From Plantago ovata (lineage: Eukaryota; Streptophyta; Magnoliopsida; Lamiales; Plantaginaceae): a DNA stretch of 64,000 nucleotides. Shown one piece after another: positions 30,769 to 43,208 of this stretch. Position numbers and translations under genes: made by a program. The notes under the pieces were generated by a model, which was given only the letters and a program-made list of their open reading frames with translations, did not search any database and was not told where the DNA came from. The stretch spans positions 98,836,365 to 98,900,364 of the forward strand of contig CM051455.1 of assembly GCA_028274465.1 (NCBI GenBank), read 5' to 3'. Each line of letters begins with the position of its first letter. Positions within the stretch are counted from its first letter, which is position 1.

Positions 30769-32540
30769 CGTTGCCATCAGCAACCACTCAACAAAAAGGA
30801 AGTGAAGCTACTGATAAAGGTTCAAAAGTTGCTCAACTTGATGAATCTGAGAATGATGACGACTTGTCAGAAAATGACGATGAACAGTCCAAGCGAGACC
30901 CAAAAGTCGTTCAGATTCCTCCTCCTGATTACATCACTGATAAATGAGATTCATTAAGAGCCGAACTGCTATTACAGGATGATCAGTTTGCTTCCGAACT
31001 AAAAGTTTATTCCTTGACACCACATTTAGTGCCGTTCCCAAGAGTTGAGGAGTTTACTCCCAGAATTCTAGCACTAAAGGAAGTCCATAATGCCTGCAAA
31101 GCTGAAGATGATGCATTGCTTGCTGAGAGCCCACTTGACATTGGAAAGATTTTGGCTACAGTGCTGAGACGCACTACAACTTTGACAATAGCTCAGAAAG
31201 ACATCAGTCTTTATCACAAGAGCTATGGAGAAGATGTAAGTCAAGCGCTCAGGCTTGCAAAGAATGCTCTCGTAAAGGCTCAGACTTACATGGATGAGAA
31301 GGCCGGAACAGAGAAAATACATGAAGAGAACATGATGAGCATTCAACAAGAGTTGTCAAAAATGACTTCTGACCAACAGCAAATCATCATGAAATATAAC
31401 AGTTTAAGCACTCTTGCTGAAAATTGCAATGAATTTTATTCTCTGCACATCACACCGATGTTGCAATCCATGTCTAAGGGGGAAAAGAAGAATACTAGAA
31501 AAAGAAACCAAACCCCTCCTGCTCCTGCTGTTGATGCGCCACTGCCTATAGAACCTCTTGCTGAAAAAGAGCAAAGTTCTAAAAGACAAGCAGAATCTGA
31601 GTTGAATTCAGCAAGTAATAAAAAGAGAAAAAACGCTGCTGAAACTCAAGATTTTTGCCATACTGAAAGTCATCACAATCTGAATGAAGATGATGAAGTT
31701 GATGACAATCAAACAATAGCTCAAGCCATAAGAGCTAGACCTTTAACAGCCTTGACTCCGTCTGGCCACTCAAAGCATTTCTCGTCTGACTCTTCAGCAA
31801 GAGATCAAGACAATGCTAAGACAAGAAGAAGAAGGCAAAGACAGGAAGAAAAAAGGCTGGCCAGCATTGCTATTGGCTCCGGCATTGAATACACAAAGAC
31901 CAGCAATGAGGAAACCACTCAGAATGTAATCAGAAACATTCATGGTTGCTGGATTCTAAAGCTGGAAGACTTGCTGGTAAATGAGTTCTTTCCTACAGCC
32001 ATATTGAATCAAATGTTCAAATGGATTGAACTCAAGCTCCAAAGAAAGCAAAGGGAAGAATCCCTCCCAAGAAATATTGCTCGGAAATGGTTGAATCTTG
32101 AGGTCCAAGTAAGAAGAACTGCCATTGGTAAGACATACAAACAAGAACCAAATCTGATCAAACCACCTGGCATCGCTTACTACTCTGACCCAGTAACAAA
32201 GAAACCTAAGAAGAAACTTGCATTGATTCCTTATGAGTACTTCTATCTCACTGCTAAGGATCAAGAAGAAGATCTTCTCTGGCTAAGAAAGATTCATCCA
32301 AAAAGCATTTCAGATACACAGCTTCTCCATGCCAGCAATTGGGGCATGCATTTGTGGGTAACTAATTACATGGAAATGAATGCTGAAAAGCATCATCATA
32401 CTGCCTGCAAAAATGCAAGAATTCTTCAACTACAAGTCCGTAGGCTTCTGGAAAATTACGAAAAGGACTGTTTTGAATTTACTGCACTTGCTGAGAAGAG
32501 TGTAAGAGAGATTTTGAGAAAATCCTCTGAAAGAGCTTAA

Positions 32541-32790
32541 GTCCCTGTAATAGTTTTTGTTAAAGTTTTTTGTTTGCTGATTCTGTTTAAGTTATCTATG
32601 CTATTTCATGTAAACTTCTGAAAGATAACTATCAGCATTGAAGCTTTTGACTCTTATTGGTTTTTGATTATGCAATTTACTTATGCTTACTGTTTAATAA
32701 TTCAAGTATGCTTGCATTAATCAACTGATTTATTCAACATCAGAAACCTCTAAAAGGGTAACAATTAATTTAGCCATTGATTGCTAACAT
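32541..32790 (+). other. SIRE-3 3' untranslated region
   Basis: AT-rich non-coding stretch between the accessory ORF stop and the polypurine tract. No gene seen. Confidence 0.6.
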
Positions 32791-32806
32791 AAAAAAGGGG
32801 GAAATT
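32791..32806 (+). promoter_or_regulatory. Polypurine tract of SIRE-3
   Basis: AAAAAAGGGGGAAA followed by TT lies directly before the 3' LTR. It is the primer site for plus-strand DNA synthesis. Confidence 0.8.
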
Positions 32807-34457
32807 TGTTAGGAAACTTGTAATTTTGATGAGCAATTAACCATGCTAAATTATGGAAAGTCCAGTAACTAGTACTCTTAAGGTCCATAGGAATTTGGAA
32901 TTTTAAGGACATTGTAGAAGAGGAACGTTTGCTGATGACTTAGATTAGGTGCTAGATAAGTTATTTCTTTAGCGTATGATGTATTTTATTTTCTGAAAAG
33001 AAAATAACTTATTGATGCTTTAGCTTATGATGTATCTTATTTTCTGAAAAGAGAATAACCTATTGAAGCATTTGATGACGATATACTTTGTTTTTACAAA
33101 ACAAACTATTAAAGCAAATAGAAACCGCTCAGAATCTTGAAGATTATTGAAGATCTGAAGACTTGAAGATTTAGAAGATCTGAAGACTTGAAGATTGCTG
33201 AAAGACTGGTATCTACAAAGGAACGTGTTGCTCAGAAAGTGGAAACTTCAGCAACAGCATTGCATAAGTGAAAATCTGAAAGACAGAGTAGGTTGTGCTT
33301 GCTGAAACTGAGACTAACCACTTGCTGATGGAACATATGTGACCTCTTGCTGAAAGTACTTGAATTTGCGCTCCAATGTTACTGTTTGAATTCTATTCAA
33401 ATGTGCATTAAATGCAAAGCTTACACGCGAAGGACATGAAGACTAGAAGACAAACAAAGACGCTGCTCAAAGTACAAAAGCAAGATAGTGACATGTTAAG
33501 GAACAAAAAGCCTTAGGATTTGAAATTCAAACGGCTCCTTACTTACACTATAAATAGAGGTCATCCGGCGAAGAGTTGAAGTGTGTCAACAACGTGATCA
33601 AACTCTCACTTGTGCTTAAAACTCACATACCTTCAAACACTCTTACTGCCATTGATCCGTTCCAAGACTTAAAGCTTGAAAAAGCTACTTGTAAAGAAGT
33701 AGAACAAACTCGGCTAAGAAATTAGTTAAGTGTTCTTTCTTTCGAACAAGAACAAGTCTTGACACCAGAAACAATCAAACTTGTTTACTGCAAAGTATTC
33801 AATGTTGTGTTTCTTAGATTACTTGTTGTAACTGAATAAGTTATAATTAAGTTATCTCACCCCAAAACACTCTAACTGAAAATACACCCTTTCAGGCGCG
33901 ATATTCAGGGGGAACTTAATCGAGCATAGTTTTGCTGATTAAAAGTACCAAGTTTGGTGGAGAACAAGGTTGAGTTCTCTAGTTTAGGTTGGAGACAAAG
34001 CAAGTGTGCTTTGGTTTCTGTTGAATCACTCTAGATAGGAGATTGTAAGGAACCTCAATCATATCTTAGTGGATTCAGTCCTAGAAAGGACAAAGTGGAT
34101 TAGTTGAGAGATTACGCCACTCTCAGATACCACTATAAAAGTGTTTGTGTGATTTACTTACTGTATTTAGTTTTCAGCAAATCATATCTGTCTGTACACA
34201 GTCACTCACTTCACTTGCTGAAACCTTTACTTACTGAAAGAGCACTTATTGTATCAAAGACTTCCGCTCTCTGATTTTAAGTATCGGCAAACCAAGCTAC
34301 TCTAAAGTAACTTACGCTTGCTGAGAAAGTTAAGTATCAGCAAACTCATTACTGAAAAGTAATAAGCACTTGCTAAGAAAGTTTTAACGACGAAAGTTTG
34401 AAAAGACTATTCACCCCCCCCCCTCTAGTCTTTTCTTGTTGTTTAAATGGACCAACA
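32807..34457 (+). repeat. SIRE-3 3' LTR, complete (1,651 bp)
   Basis: TGTTAGGAAACT...GGACCAACA, bounded by the polypurine tract and by the ACATC duplication. It carries TATAAATA at 33549-33556, GAAGATTTAGAAG-type short repeats (33135-33195), many TTGCTGA motifs and a C10-type run before TCTAGTC near 34415-34430. It is the reference for the other SIRE LTR pieces in the window. Confidence 0.93.
33549..33556 (+). promoter_or_regulatory. TATA box in SIRE-3 3' LTR
   Basis: CACTATAAATAGAGG, identical to the box in the SIRE-1 LTR at 9976-9983. Confidence 0.65.
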
Positions 34458-34462
34458 ACATC
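34458..34462. repeat. Target site duplication of SIRE-3 (right copy)
   Basis: ACATC, matching 24430-24434. Confidence 0.85.
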
Positions 34463-34800
34463 CAGATCAATCTCAGCGAGATTTTAGTCTTCTTTTTCTT
34501 CTCGGACTCGGATTTTGCCTTCTAGTGACCTTTAAGCCTTGAAACTCGTCCCCTAGGCCTCAAATCTCATCTGGAACCTTCTAGATACTCCACGAATGCC
34601 CTCGAAACACCAAAACCTCGTCCACTTCATCAATATTGCCCATAAAAACATGTTTTTCACCTAAAACCTGAAAAATGCAAAGAAAAGGGAAACGTGACAC
34701 TATTATAATAAAATGCACTAAAATATAAGCTAAATTAACCTAGACGATAGCTAAATTGGTTAAAAAGACTCAAATGAAAGTGTAAAATACATGTTCATCA
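34463..34800 (-). repeat. Athila-1 5' LTR, outer part
   Basis: Continues the LTR of 23559-24434 and matches 56737-57077 of Athila-2. It ends TTCATCA at 34800, complementary to the TGATGAA at the other end. GCTTG at 34801 would be the target duplication. Confidence 0.87.
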
Positions 34801-36873
34801 GCTTGGAAAATGGTTCAAGATCTTTGCGTTGGATCTGACAAAACCAAGGAAAACAAACTCGAAGTGCTGAAGTTAAAGTTCCAGAACTTTAAACAAGGTA
34901 CAAATGAGTCACTGGAAGACTTGGACTTCAGATTCACAACTCTAGTTAGTGAGATGGCTGCCTTGGGAGTTGGAAATCTTTAATCAGATTCTGAGAAGGT
35001 GAAAACCATCATCAGAAGTCTGAACCAAGAATGGATCCACACTCAAAATTTCTACTACAATCAAGGAATGCCAAACATCACACCTACAGAGTTGTTCTCT
35101 CATCTTGCTACTGTCAACTACGAGACAAACCAAAGAGAAAATGTATTTGCTGAAAAATAGCAAAACATTGCTCTTGCTGCAAAGCCGTCATCTTCTGAAA
35201 AGAAGAATGATAAAGAGCCTGCTGATGAAAATGCTTTAGTTGTTAAAAACATGAAGAAATTCATCAGTAAGGAACTTGAAAGGCGAAAAGCAAAAGAGAA
35301 GCTGAAAAAGCATCTTGGTAACAACTACCATAAGTACAAGAATGAGGCTAGCTCGCTGAACAAGCAAGTTCAGCAAGCAAACTCATCAGAAGAACCAGCA
35401 GTTGGAAATGATCTCTGCTTTTACTGCAAAAAGCCTGGACACTTCAAAGCAAATTGTCCTTTGCTGAAAGGCAAATCTGCTGAAAAGAAGAAGAAGTTTA
35501 AAAGAGCTTTTATTGCTGAAGAAAAGAAGAAGCTTCAAGCAAAAATCGATGCGTTATGCATTGATACTAGCTCCGAAGACAGTGAGGAAGAAAGCTCAGA
35601 CAGTGACGATGAAGAAGCCACTTTTGACGTAGAGATTGGCAAGGAAGTTTGTGGAATAGCCATGGAAGCTTATCCAGATGTGTCAAACTACGAATTCTGC
35701 CTCATGGCCAGTCAGGTAGACAGTCCTACCTCTGACTCTGACTCAGAAAGTGAAGACGAGATTGACCTTGACAAGATTCAAGGAGAAATCGAAAGATTTG
35801 AGAAAATTCTGAGCAAACAGCAAGAGAAACTACAGAATGCTAAAACTCTGACGAATCAGACTACTGAAAAGTATGTCTTGCTGAAGGAAGAGACAGAAAA
35901 GAAAGATGTTGAAATAGTGCATCTTAAGAAGTTGATTGCTGAAGCTACATAGAAGAATTCTCAGATGGCAATAGAATTGGAAGAATATCAGTCCTCAATT
36001 CTAAAGTTACTTGCTGAAATCCAAGAAATGAAAAAGATAAAAATCAATTTCAAATCTTATGCTGATGCAAGTAATACGCTCACTGAACTAAACTCTTATC
36101 TGAGAGAACCATCTCAGAAAGAAGGTTTAGGTGCAACGTATGAAGGTGATGACGTAATAATCTTGAGTAAAGACAAATCACCAATTTCCTTTGTACGTGC
36201 TACTGATAGTGGTCAACCAGAACTCTATCAGTTTGGTCAATCTAAGGTTGCTGAAAAATGCAATCAATTACCTACGACCATAAAGCCCGTTGTTGCTACT
36301 CAAAGTAACAAGACTTTAAAAGGAAAACAGGTTGCTGAAAAGCAAACTGTAAAGAAAAAGGATGTTGTAAAGCATTCCTCCAAACAAGTTGATGAAAAGC
36401 AATTTGTTAAGTCAAAAGGCAAGATTACTAAAAGTAATCAGAAGACCTTTGCTGACAAACGTGAATCAAGTAAGGTTGCTGAGACAAAAGCTCAGCATTC
36501 TCCGAAAAGTGGACTCGGTTTCAAAACCAAGCAAAGTCAACTCTTTCATGAGTATAAGCAAAGTCAGCAAAGATACTTCAAAGAGATGAATAAAACCAAG
36601 CCTAAGAGTTCTGACAAGACTCAAAATGCTAGGGCTAGAAGGAACCTTGCTAGAAAAGAACTTACTGAAAAGTATGTTCAGCAAAAAGGTCAACCGAGCA
36701 AGACACCACATCAGAAAGTGGATTTGATCAGCACGAATCAAAAGTCTTTCGGCTCAAAACCTCCTAGTTCCTCAGCAAGTAGAAAACAAGTCAAAGTTGA
36801 AAAACTTAAGACTTGGGTTTCCACTGGACGCATTCTTGAACATGTTAATGGACATCCAATATTGGATAATTAA
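34801..36873 (+). pseudogene. SIRE-2 gag (three nonsense codons)
   Basis: Capsid region (VLKLKFQNFKQGTNESLEDL, TIIRSLNQEW, TELFSHLATVNYE) resembling the UBN2-type gag of Copia elements. Then come a Lys-rich segment, a CCHC knuckle (CFYCKKPGHFKANC), an acidic Ser/Asp/Glu stretch (SSEDSEEESSDSDDEE), a coiled coil and a long basic tail with VAEK/QVAEK repeats. Stops interrupt it at about 34981, 35157 and 35949, and the start is missing. In the element this protein forms the particle and binds RNA. Confidence 0.83.
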
Positions 36874-36891
36874 CTTGTTTGCTCTTGATTA

Positions 36892-38043
36892 TGCAGACTT
36901 CAGCCACGGAGACAAACGATGCAATCTGGCACTTTGACAGTGGTTGTGGAAAGCACATGACGGGCAACAAGAATAACCTTATAAACTATAGACGGTGGTC
37001 TAAAGGTCAAAAAATAAGGTTTGCTGGTGGAGGCTCTGGTTCTACAAAAGGCTACGGTGACATGAAGTTAGGATGCATTACCATTTCGGGAGTTCTTTAT
37101 GTCAAAAATCTTAAGTTTAACCTTTTCAGAATAAGTCAATTTGCTGATAAAGGATACTTCATCAAAATCAAAAGTGATGAATGTAAACTTATAGACTTTG
37201 AGACGAAGAAGGTTATTATGCCTTGTCTCAGATCACGATTGCCTTGCTGAAAAAGCATGGTTATGACATAAACGAACGAGTCACCTAAACTTCAAGACGC
37301 TGAATAAGCTATCTAAGAAGGCACTTGTAGTTGGATTACCTAAGGTTACTTTCAAGAAGGATGGTGTTTGCAATGCATATCAGCAAGGAAAGCAAACCAA
37401 ATCTTGTTTTAAGAACAAGGCAATACCGTCAACTACAAAACCTTTACAACTCTTGCACATGGACTTGTTTGAATCTTCTTCAACAAGCTATATTGGTAAG
37501 AAGTATTGGTCTGGTGGTGGTAGATGACTATTCAAAATTCACTTGGGTAGTATTTATCAAACACAAATCTGAAACAAGGACTGAAATACCTAACTTGCTG
37601 AATAAGCTTGAAGTCATGAAAAATGACGAGGTAAAAGTCATAAGGACAGACCATGGTACGGAGTTTGTAAACCAGTACATAACTGAGTATTGCACTTCAA
37701 AAGGCATACAACATCAGTTATCCTCAGTAAGGACACCACAACAAAACGGTGTTGCTGAAAGGAAGAATCGCACCCTAAAAGAAGCCGCAAGAACAATGCT
37801 TGCTGACACTGAAATAAGTGAGGCTTACTGGGTTGAGCGATTAATACTGCCTGTTACACTCAAAACAGATGTCTGATTACTAAGGAATACAATAAAACTC
37901 CTTATGAGTTATTTGTTGGAAGACCTCCTAATATCACCCATCTAAGAGTATTTGGTTGCAAGTGTTTCGTTCTTAACAACGGTAGAGAATACCTAAGAAC
38001 ATTTCAAACAAAGGCAGACGAAGCGATATTTCTTGGTTACTCC
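36892..38043 (+). pseudogene. SIRE-2 protease and integrase
   Basis: Protease active site DSG at 36936-36944 within WHFDSGCGKHMTG. Integrase shows the catalytic Asp in HMDLFES (about 37460), Asp in RTDHGTEFVNQY (about 37650) and Glu in NGVAERKNRTLKEAA (about 37755). Frameshifts near 37240-37260, 37500 and 37850 split it. The Cys pair of the zinc finger is poorly readable because of a frameshift near 37255. Confidence 0.82.
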
Positions 38044-40207
38044 TTGCATAGTAAAGCTTATAGAGTTTACAACAAAAAGGCACAAAAGATCGAAGAATCA
38101 GTGCATGTTGTATTCTACGAAAAGTCACAAGGAGTGCCTGCCGAAGATGAAATATCAGAATGTTTGAAGAAGCTGATCATACATGAGCAAAGAACTGAAT
38201 ATGATGCTAGGCAAATCAAGTCAATTGAACTAAATGATGATTCTGACAATGACTCTCCTCCCCCAAGTCATGACAAGATAAATATAGTTCATGACAAAGA
38301 ATTTCCAGCAAAATACGCAGTCGCTCCGGATGTTGCTGAAACTATGCAACTTCCTGTGCGTGCTGATGAGTTACCACAATCTAGCAAAGCTGAACAAGCA
38401 GTTGCTGATGAACGAATCTCAGCAGAGACACAACAAAATACCAGTAGTACTGAGCAAGTACATGCTGAAGAGTCACATGCTAATGAGCAAACTTATCCAT
38501 ATCCAAAAAGCAGAAAACCTGTTAACAAATCGATTAGAGATCATCCCTCTACGGATATGATTGGTGATATTGACAAACGCCAAGTGACTAGATCCAAAGT
38601 ATCTGCTACTCATGAACTTGCTGAAGAAGCAAATGTCGTAGAAGTAGAAGCTTTGTTCTCTTGCTTTGTTTCAGAAATTGAACCCAAGACCATAGAAGAA
38701 GCTCTAAAGCATTCTGAATGGATCAAGGAAATGCAAGAAGAACTGGATCAATTTGAAAGGAACAAAGTCTAAAAACTTGTACCTCTTGCTGAAGGCAAGA
38801 AAGCTATTGGTACAAAGTGGGTGTTCAAAAACAAGCTGAGTGAGTCTGGTGAAGTAACAAGAAACAAAGCACGTTTGGTTGCTCAAGGTTACTGTCAGAC
38901 TGAAGGATTGGACTATGATGAGTCTTATGCACCAGTTGCAAGATTGGATGCAATTAGACTTTTCTTGGGCTTTGCTGCTCACAATGACTTCATTGTTTAT
39001 CAAATGGATGTTAAAAGTGCATTCTTGAATGGTTAACTTGCTGAAGAAGTATACTTGGAACAACCCCCTGGCTTTGAACTTCCCTCAGAAACCAAGATGG
39101 TATGCAAGCTTTAGAAAGTTGTATATGGTCTAAAGCAAGCACCTAGAGCTTGGTATGATACCTTAGCTAAGTTCTTGTTGGATAATGGTTTCAAGATAGG
39201 TGAAGTTGACAAAACTTTGTTTACCATGAACCATGATGGTAAAATACTCTTAGTTCAGATTTATGTGGATGACATAATATTTGGATCGAAGGACAAGCAA
39301 CTTTGTGATGATTTTGCCAAACTCATGACAAACAAATTTGAAATGACTATGATGGGAAAATTGAATTATTTCCTAGGATTGCAAGTCAAGCAACTCAAAG
39401 ATGGAATATTCATAAATCAAGAAAAGTATGCGAAAGAAATGCTCATAAAGTTTAGGATCAAAGAGGAAGAAAAACCTGAAAAGATCCCTATGAGTGTTGG
39501 TACCAAATTGGGCTATACTAAAGAAGATAAAAGTGTTAAAGAACACAAGTATAGGAAGCTCATTGGTTCCTTGTTGTATTTAACAGCAAGTAGACCTGAC
39601 ATTCAGTATGCTGTTTGTGTGTGTGCAAGATTCCAATCTAATCCAAGAGAATCACACTACAAAAAGGCACTTAAAATACTGAAATATGTCAAAGGTACAC
39701 TCAATGTTGGATTATGGTATCCTAAAGATTCTGGACTTGAATTGGTTGGTTATTCTGATCATGGAGGGTCAACTCTTGATAGAAAAAAGTACCTCTGGAA
39801 CTTGTCAGTTTCTAGGTACTAGATTAATATCATGGTTCAACAAGAAGCAAACTTGTGTTGCCAATTCATATACTGAATCTGAGTACATTGCGGCTGGTTG
39901 TTCCACAACTCAAATCCTATGGATTCAACAACAATTAAGAGATTATGGTATTTCTGCAAAGAAAACACCAATCTTTTGCGATAATACAAGTGCTATTGCT
40001 ATCACGCAAAATCCTAAGTTCCACTCAAGGACAAAGCACATTGATATTAGACATCATTTCATTAGAGATCATGTGGAAAAGGGAGATATTGAGCTTGTAA
40101 AAGTAGGTACTGATGATCAACTTGCTGACATCTTTACCAAGCCACTACCAGATAATAGATTTGCAATGCTAAGGTATAACCTTGGATTGATTGAATTACC
40201 TCAATAA
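38044..40207 (+). pseudogene. SIRE-2 reverse transcriptase and RNase H
   Basis: A Ser/Glu-rich linker leads to reverse transcriptase: [34 protein letters not shown] at 39262-39273 and GSLLYLTASRPDIQ. RNase H has STLDRK, SESEYIA and FCDNTSAIAI, ending ADIFTKPLPDNRF...LIELPQ. Nonsense codons at 38770, 39034 and 39112 and a frameshift near 39787 inactivate it. It is about 95% like the SIRE-3 copy by eye. Confidence 0.88.
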
Positions 40208-40221
40208 GGGATACAATTGGC

Positions 40222-40612
40222 AGATTACTGAAACAGGCATTCAGCAAGCCAAAGTATGCTTACTTGAATAAAAGCTTCTTCCACTGATTTCTTCTAAAAA
40301 GAAATGATTTCTTCTAAAAAGAAATGATAGGTCACTACATGATTGCTGAAACATGCATTCAGCAAGTAATTCCTTCAAAACGGGTATTTGTTAGGAAACT
40401 TGATCACTTGCTGAGACGGGCACTCAGCAAGAGAAACACCTTAAAGATTGCTGAAACGGGTATTCAGACAATCAAAGATACTGAAACAGGTATTCAAGTA
40501 TCAAAGAAAAATTCTGAGACGGGAACTCAGCAAAGAGCAAACTCACTTCTCAGATTTTACCAAAAGATATCTCAAGACAAAAAGAATTTACTGAGACGGG
40601 AACTAAGAAATG
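40222..40612 (+). repeat. Array of seven short hairpin motifs in SIRE-2
   Basis: Same consensus and same order as in SIRE-3, near 40228, 40346, 40409, 40450, 40482, 40514 and 40591. Some copies are closer to the full TTGCTGA/TCAGCAA hairpin here than in SIRE-3 (40409). Confidence 0.75.
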
Positions 40613-41145
40613 TCTTTTAATTTAAGGAAATATGAGATATCTGATTAAGGGGGAACTTTCAGCAAATAACAAGGCTGGTTACACAAACTCGCTGAAAAGA
40701 TTCTTGTTTACTTCAGCAAGCAATCAAATCCCATAAATCTAGGTAAAATCAATTTGTGACGTTAATCGGGCACAGATAAACTCGCTAATAATCATGACAT
40801 GAAATACAATCATGGCCATTGATTTAAAGCAGTTTTTTATCTGACGGTTAATATTGCAAAGAGAAAGAGTGCTCTGACGGTTTTTGTTAGTGGACCACTA
40901 CGCATTTAATGCAAAGGCTCCACTAACGCTGTTGAATCTCTGATTTACCCTTGCTGAGAACTCAAAATCGATTGAGCTTCTTGCACATCAGAGATACTAT
41001 ATAAACAAGGAGTTAGAGAAAGACAAAATTCTTTAACTCACATTTCCTTTCTCTGCAAATTTTTATAGCCTGTGCCTGAATTCACTGTACCTCCGGTTAA
41101 AAAGCAAAGTAATCTTTTTCGTACATTTCTCACCCTATATAAGAA
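40613..41145 (+). other. SIRE-2 promoter-like region before the accessory ORF
   Basis: Non-coding, conserved with 26800-27297. It includes GTGACGTTAA, a GCTCTGACGG block and the TATA box at 40998. Confidence 0.55.
40998..41005 (+). promoter_or_regulatory. Internal TATA box before the SIRE-2 accessory ORF
   Basis: GATACTATATAAACAAGG, 148 bases before the ATG at 41146, in the same place as in SIRE-3. Confidence 0.55.
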
Positions 41146-43208
41146 ATGGCACCAAAGAGACAGTCCTCAAAGACCTCAAAATCATCAAAGGTTGACAGTG
41201 CTGGAAAAAGCACTGCTCTGGTGATAACTCCGGCAACCAACACAGTGAAAATTGTGTTGAAAAACGACCGAGTAACAAAAAGACCCATGCCGCCTGCATA
41301 TCTTGACACTGCAAAGTGTGAAATGATGATGCAATGGGGCAAATTTGCCAAAGAGAAGTATATCCGATACTTCTATGAACAACAACTTGGCGGAGAAAAT
41401 GAGGAGGCGCTTGACTTGATAAAACAACAAGGCCTTACTCTCTTCATAACTGCTCGCCCTAAGAAAGTGAGTATGTTAGATACAATGGAATTCTACAACA
41501 ATGCAGAGATCCAGACTCTAACTGATGGTCAAGGAGTCACTGAAAAAGTGATTTCCACAACAGTTCAAGGTGTGCAAATCGTCCAGAAATGGACTGATTT
41601 AGCCGACATCTTTCAGATTCCAACCACTGGAACTGAAGATGACATCACTGCCACTGATGAAGAAATTGAAGCCTTCTACAGTGATGTCAGAAACGAGAAA
41701 ATGAAGAAAGGAGAGATTGCTCCCGTGACTTGGACAAAGCACGTTAAGAGGAAGCATCTCTCCATTCACTTGGTCTAGTAGCTCTGCTACTAATCAAAGT
41801 CTTAGACTCCCAAGTCGGAGGAATAGACCAAGTAGGCTTGAGAAGGTAGCCGCTGCTGATGCATATACATGAGAACAAAACCGAGCTCAACTGGGCAAAG
41901 TACATTTTCAACAGACTTGTTGATTGTGTTACTAAATCCAAGGTTAAGGTTGAAGACAACAAGGTCTCACCTACCTTCCCAGTCATGTATGGACTAAAAA
42001 TATGCTATATCCTTGAACACTTCAGGATTCAGCTGAGAAACCCATTGCCGACTAAGAAATCAGTATGCAATATGGGAAGAGCCTTCTACAAGCAAAATGC
42101 ACCTAAGCTTGCTGATAAGAAATCAAAGAAGACAACAACTGCAAATGTTGTCAGCAAAAGTCAGCAAGAAAGGTATACAACAGCTGCAGATGTTGTCGCC
42201 ACTACTCAGGAAGACAAGACTCCAACAGCTGAAAAAGTTGTTGATGAAACTACTGTAGATGGTGATCAACAAGGTACGTGTACAACATCCGTTACTGATG
42301 CTGCTGCTGGAGAGAAACTGGAAAAATCAAAGAAGAAAAAGAGGAAAGCTGATGATGACACTCAAACTGCAGCGTCATCAGCTAACCCCGTCCCTAAGAG
42401 AAAACAGACAAATAACCCAAGGAAGAAAACACTGGCTCGCAAGTCAGTTCCAATTGTCCACGATCTTTCGGATGATACTCCAGGAGTTGCTGAAACACAA
42501 GCTCCAGTAGATGTTGATGAAGTGGTTACTAAAACCTACTTCAGCAATGTTGAAGTGTTTGCGGAAGCCTTCAACAATCAACTTAATGTTGATACATCTG
42601 CTGAGATGGGACCACAAGGCAGTGGAAACGAAAATCCTGCCTCAATCCCAGATATCTACACTGTAGATAATCTAGATGATCAGACTCTGGAACCAGCAAG
42701 TAATATTGTTGCTGATCTAAGAACCGCGGCACTTCCTGATGTTGCTGAAAAGATGGTTGCTGAACAAGCAACTCATCAGGTTGCTGAAACCGCAGTTGCT
42801 GAAGAACCAGTTGCTGAGACTGCAATGGATCAAGTCCCAGAGATTGCTGAAACACCACAAGAGACATTATTCGACGACGCATCTCGTGATGCTGAGAATA
42901 CTGGACCTAGTTCACCGAAAACATCCATTGACAAAGTTCAGCTTGTGCTGACAGAACTGAGTCAGCAAATGGAATTGGAGATTGAAGACACCTCCAACAA
43001 ATCAGTACATGTTTTCATGACCAGCAGTGAACTCAAAGGTCAAGATGTCTCTGCTCAACTTTTCATTTCAGAGACAAGGGAGATTGCTGAACCCGCACAG
43101 CCTTCTCAAATAGAGCAAGAAAAGAAGTCTGCTGAAGAACAAGTCCCAGATATTGAAGAAACTGTCATTGATGAAAGGACTGAGTCACCACCTCCCCTTC
43201 TTCAGCAG

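Larger units (their letters stand above)
27298..32540 (+). pseudogene. SIRE-3 giant accessory ORF (env-position gene)
   Basis: From ATG (MAPKRQSSKSSKSSK) to the stop after RKSSERA, about 1,670 codons once three introns are removed. The N-terminal part (27440-28250) has FYNNAEIQ, KWTDLAEIFQI, WAKYIFNRLVD and FPVMYGIKICYI; its layout resembles the putative plant transposon protein domain (Pfam PF20167). A nuclear-signal-like KKKRKADDD and PKRKR follow, then long Glu/Ala repeats (VAE/LAE), an acidic block (DDEEEEEDE), TTGETPV repeats, a coiled coil and a conserved C-terminal domain (GCWILKLEDLL, YEYFYLTAKDQEEDLLWLRK, ASNWGMHLWV). It stands where SIRE elements often carry an env-like gene, but I see no signal peptide or membrane span. 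Damage: a frameshift near 27420, TAA at 29583-29585, a frameshift near 30015 and TGA at 30945-30947. Confidence 0.7.
24435..34457 (+). mobile_element. SIRE-3, SIRE-like Copia element with giant accessory ORF (gap inside)
   Basis: 5' LTR (24435 into the gap), 100 N, the second half of pol, a 0.9-kb spacer with hairpin array and internal TATA box, an accessory ORF of over 5 kb, a polypurine tract and a 1,651-bp 3' LTR. It is flanked by ACATC on both sides and inserted in the Athila-1 LTR. I call it SIRE-like because of the Copia domain order, the long LTRs and the large extra ORF after RNase H. All frames carry mutations. Confidence 0.85.
20048..34800 (-). mobile_element. Athila-1, Ty3/Gypsy element interrupted by SIRE-3 and Copia-2
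   Basis: On the minus strand: 5' LTR (34800-34463 joined to 24434-23559), tRNA-Asp-type primer site, leader, gag, protease and reverse transcriptase up to 20048, where Copia-2 cuts it. The remaining pol and the 3' LTR lie left of the window. SIRE-3 (24435-34457) sits in the 5' LTR. The outer end TGATGAAC (minus) borders SIRE-2 gag at 34801, so Athila-1 itself inserted into SIRE-2. The primer site, DLGAS protease and FMDD reverse transcriptase are typical of Athila. Confidence 0.88.
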
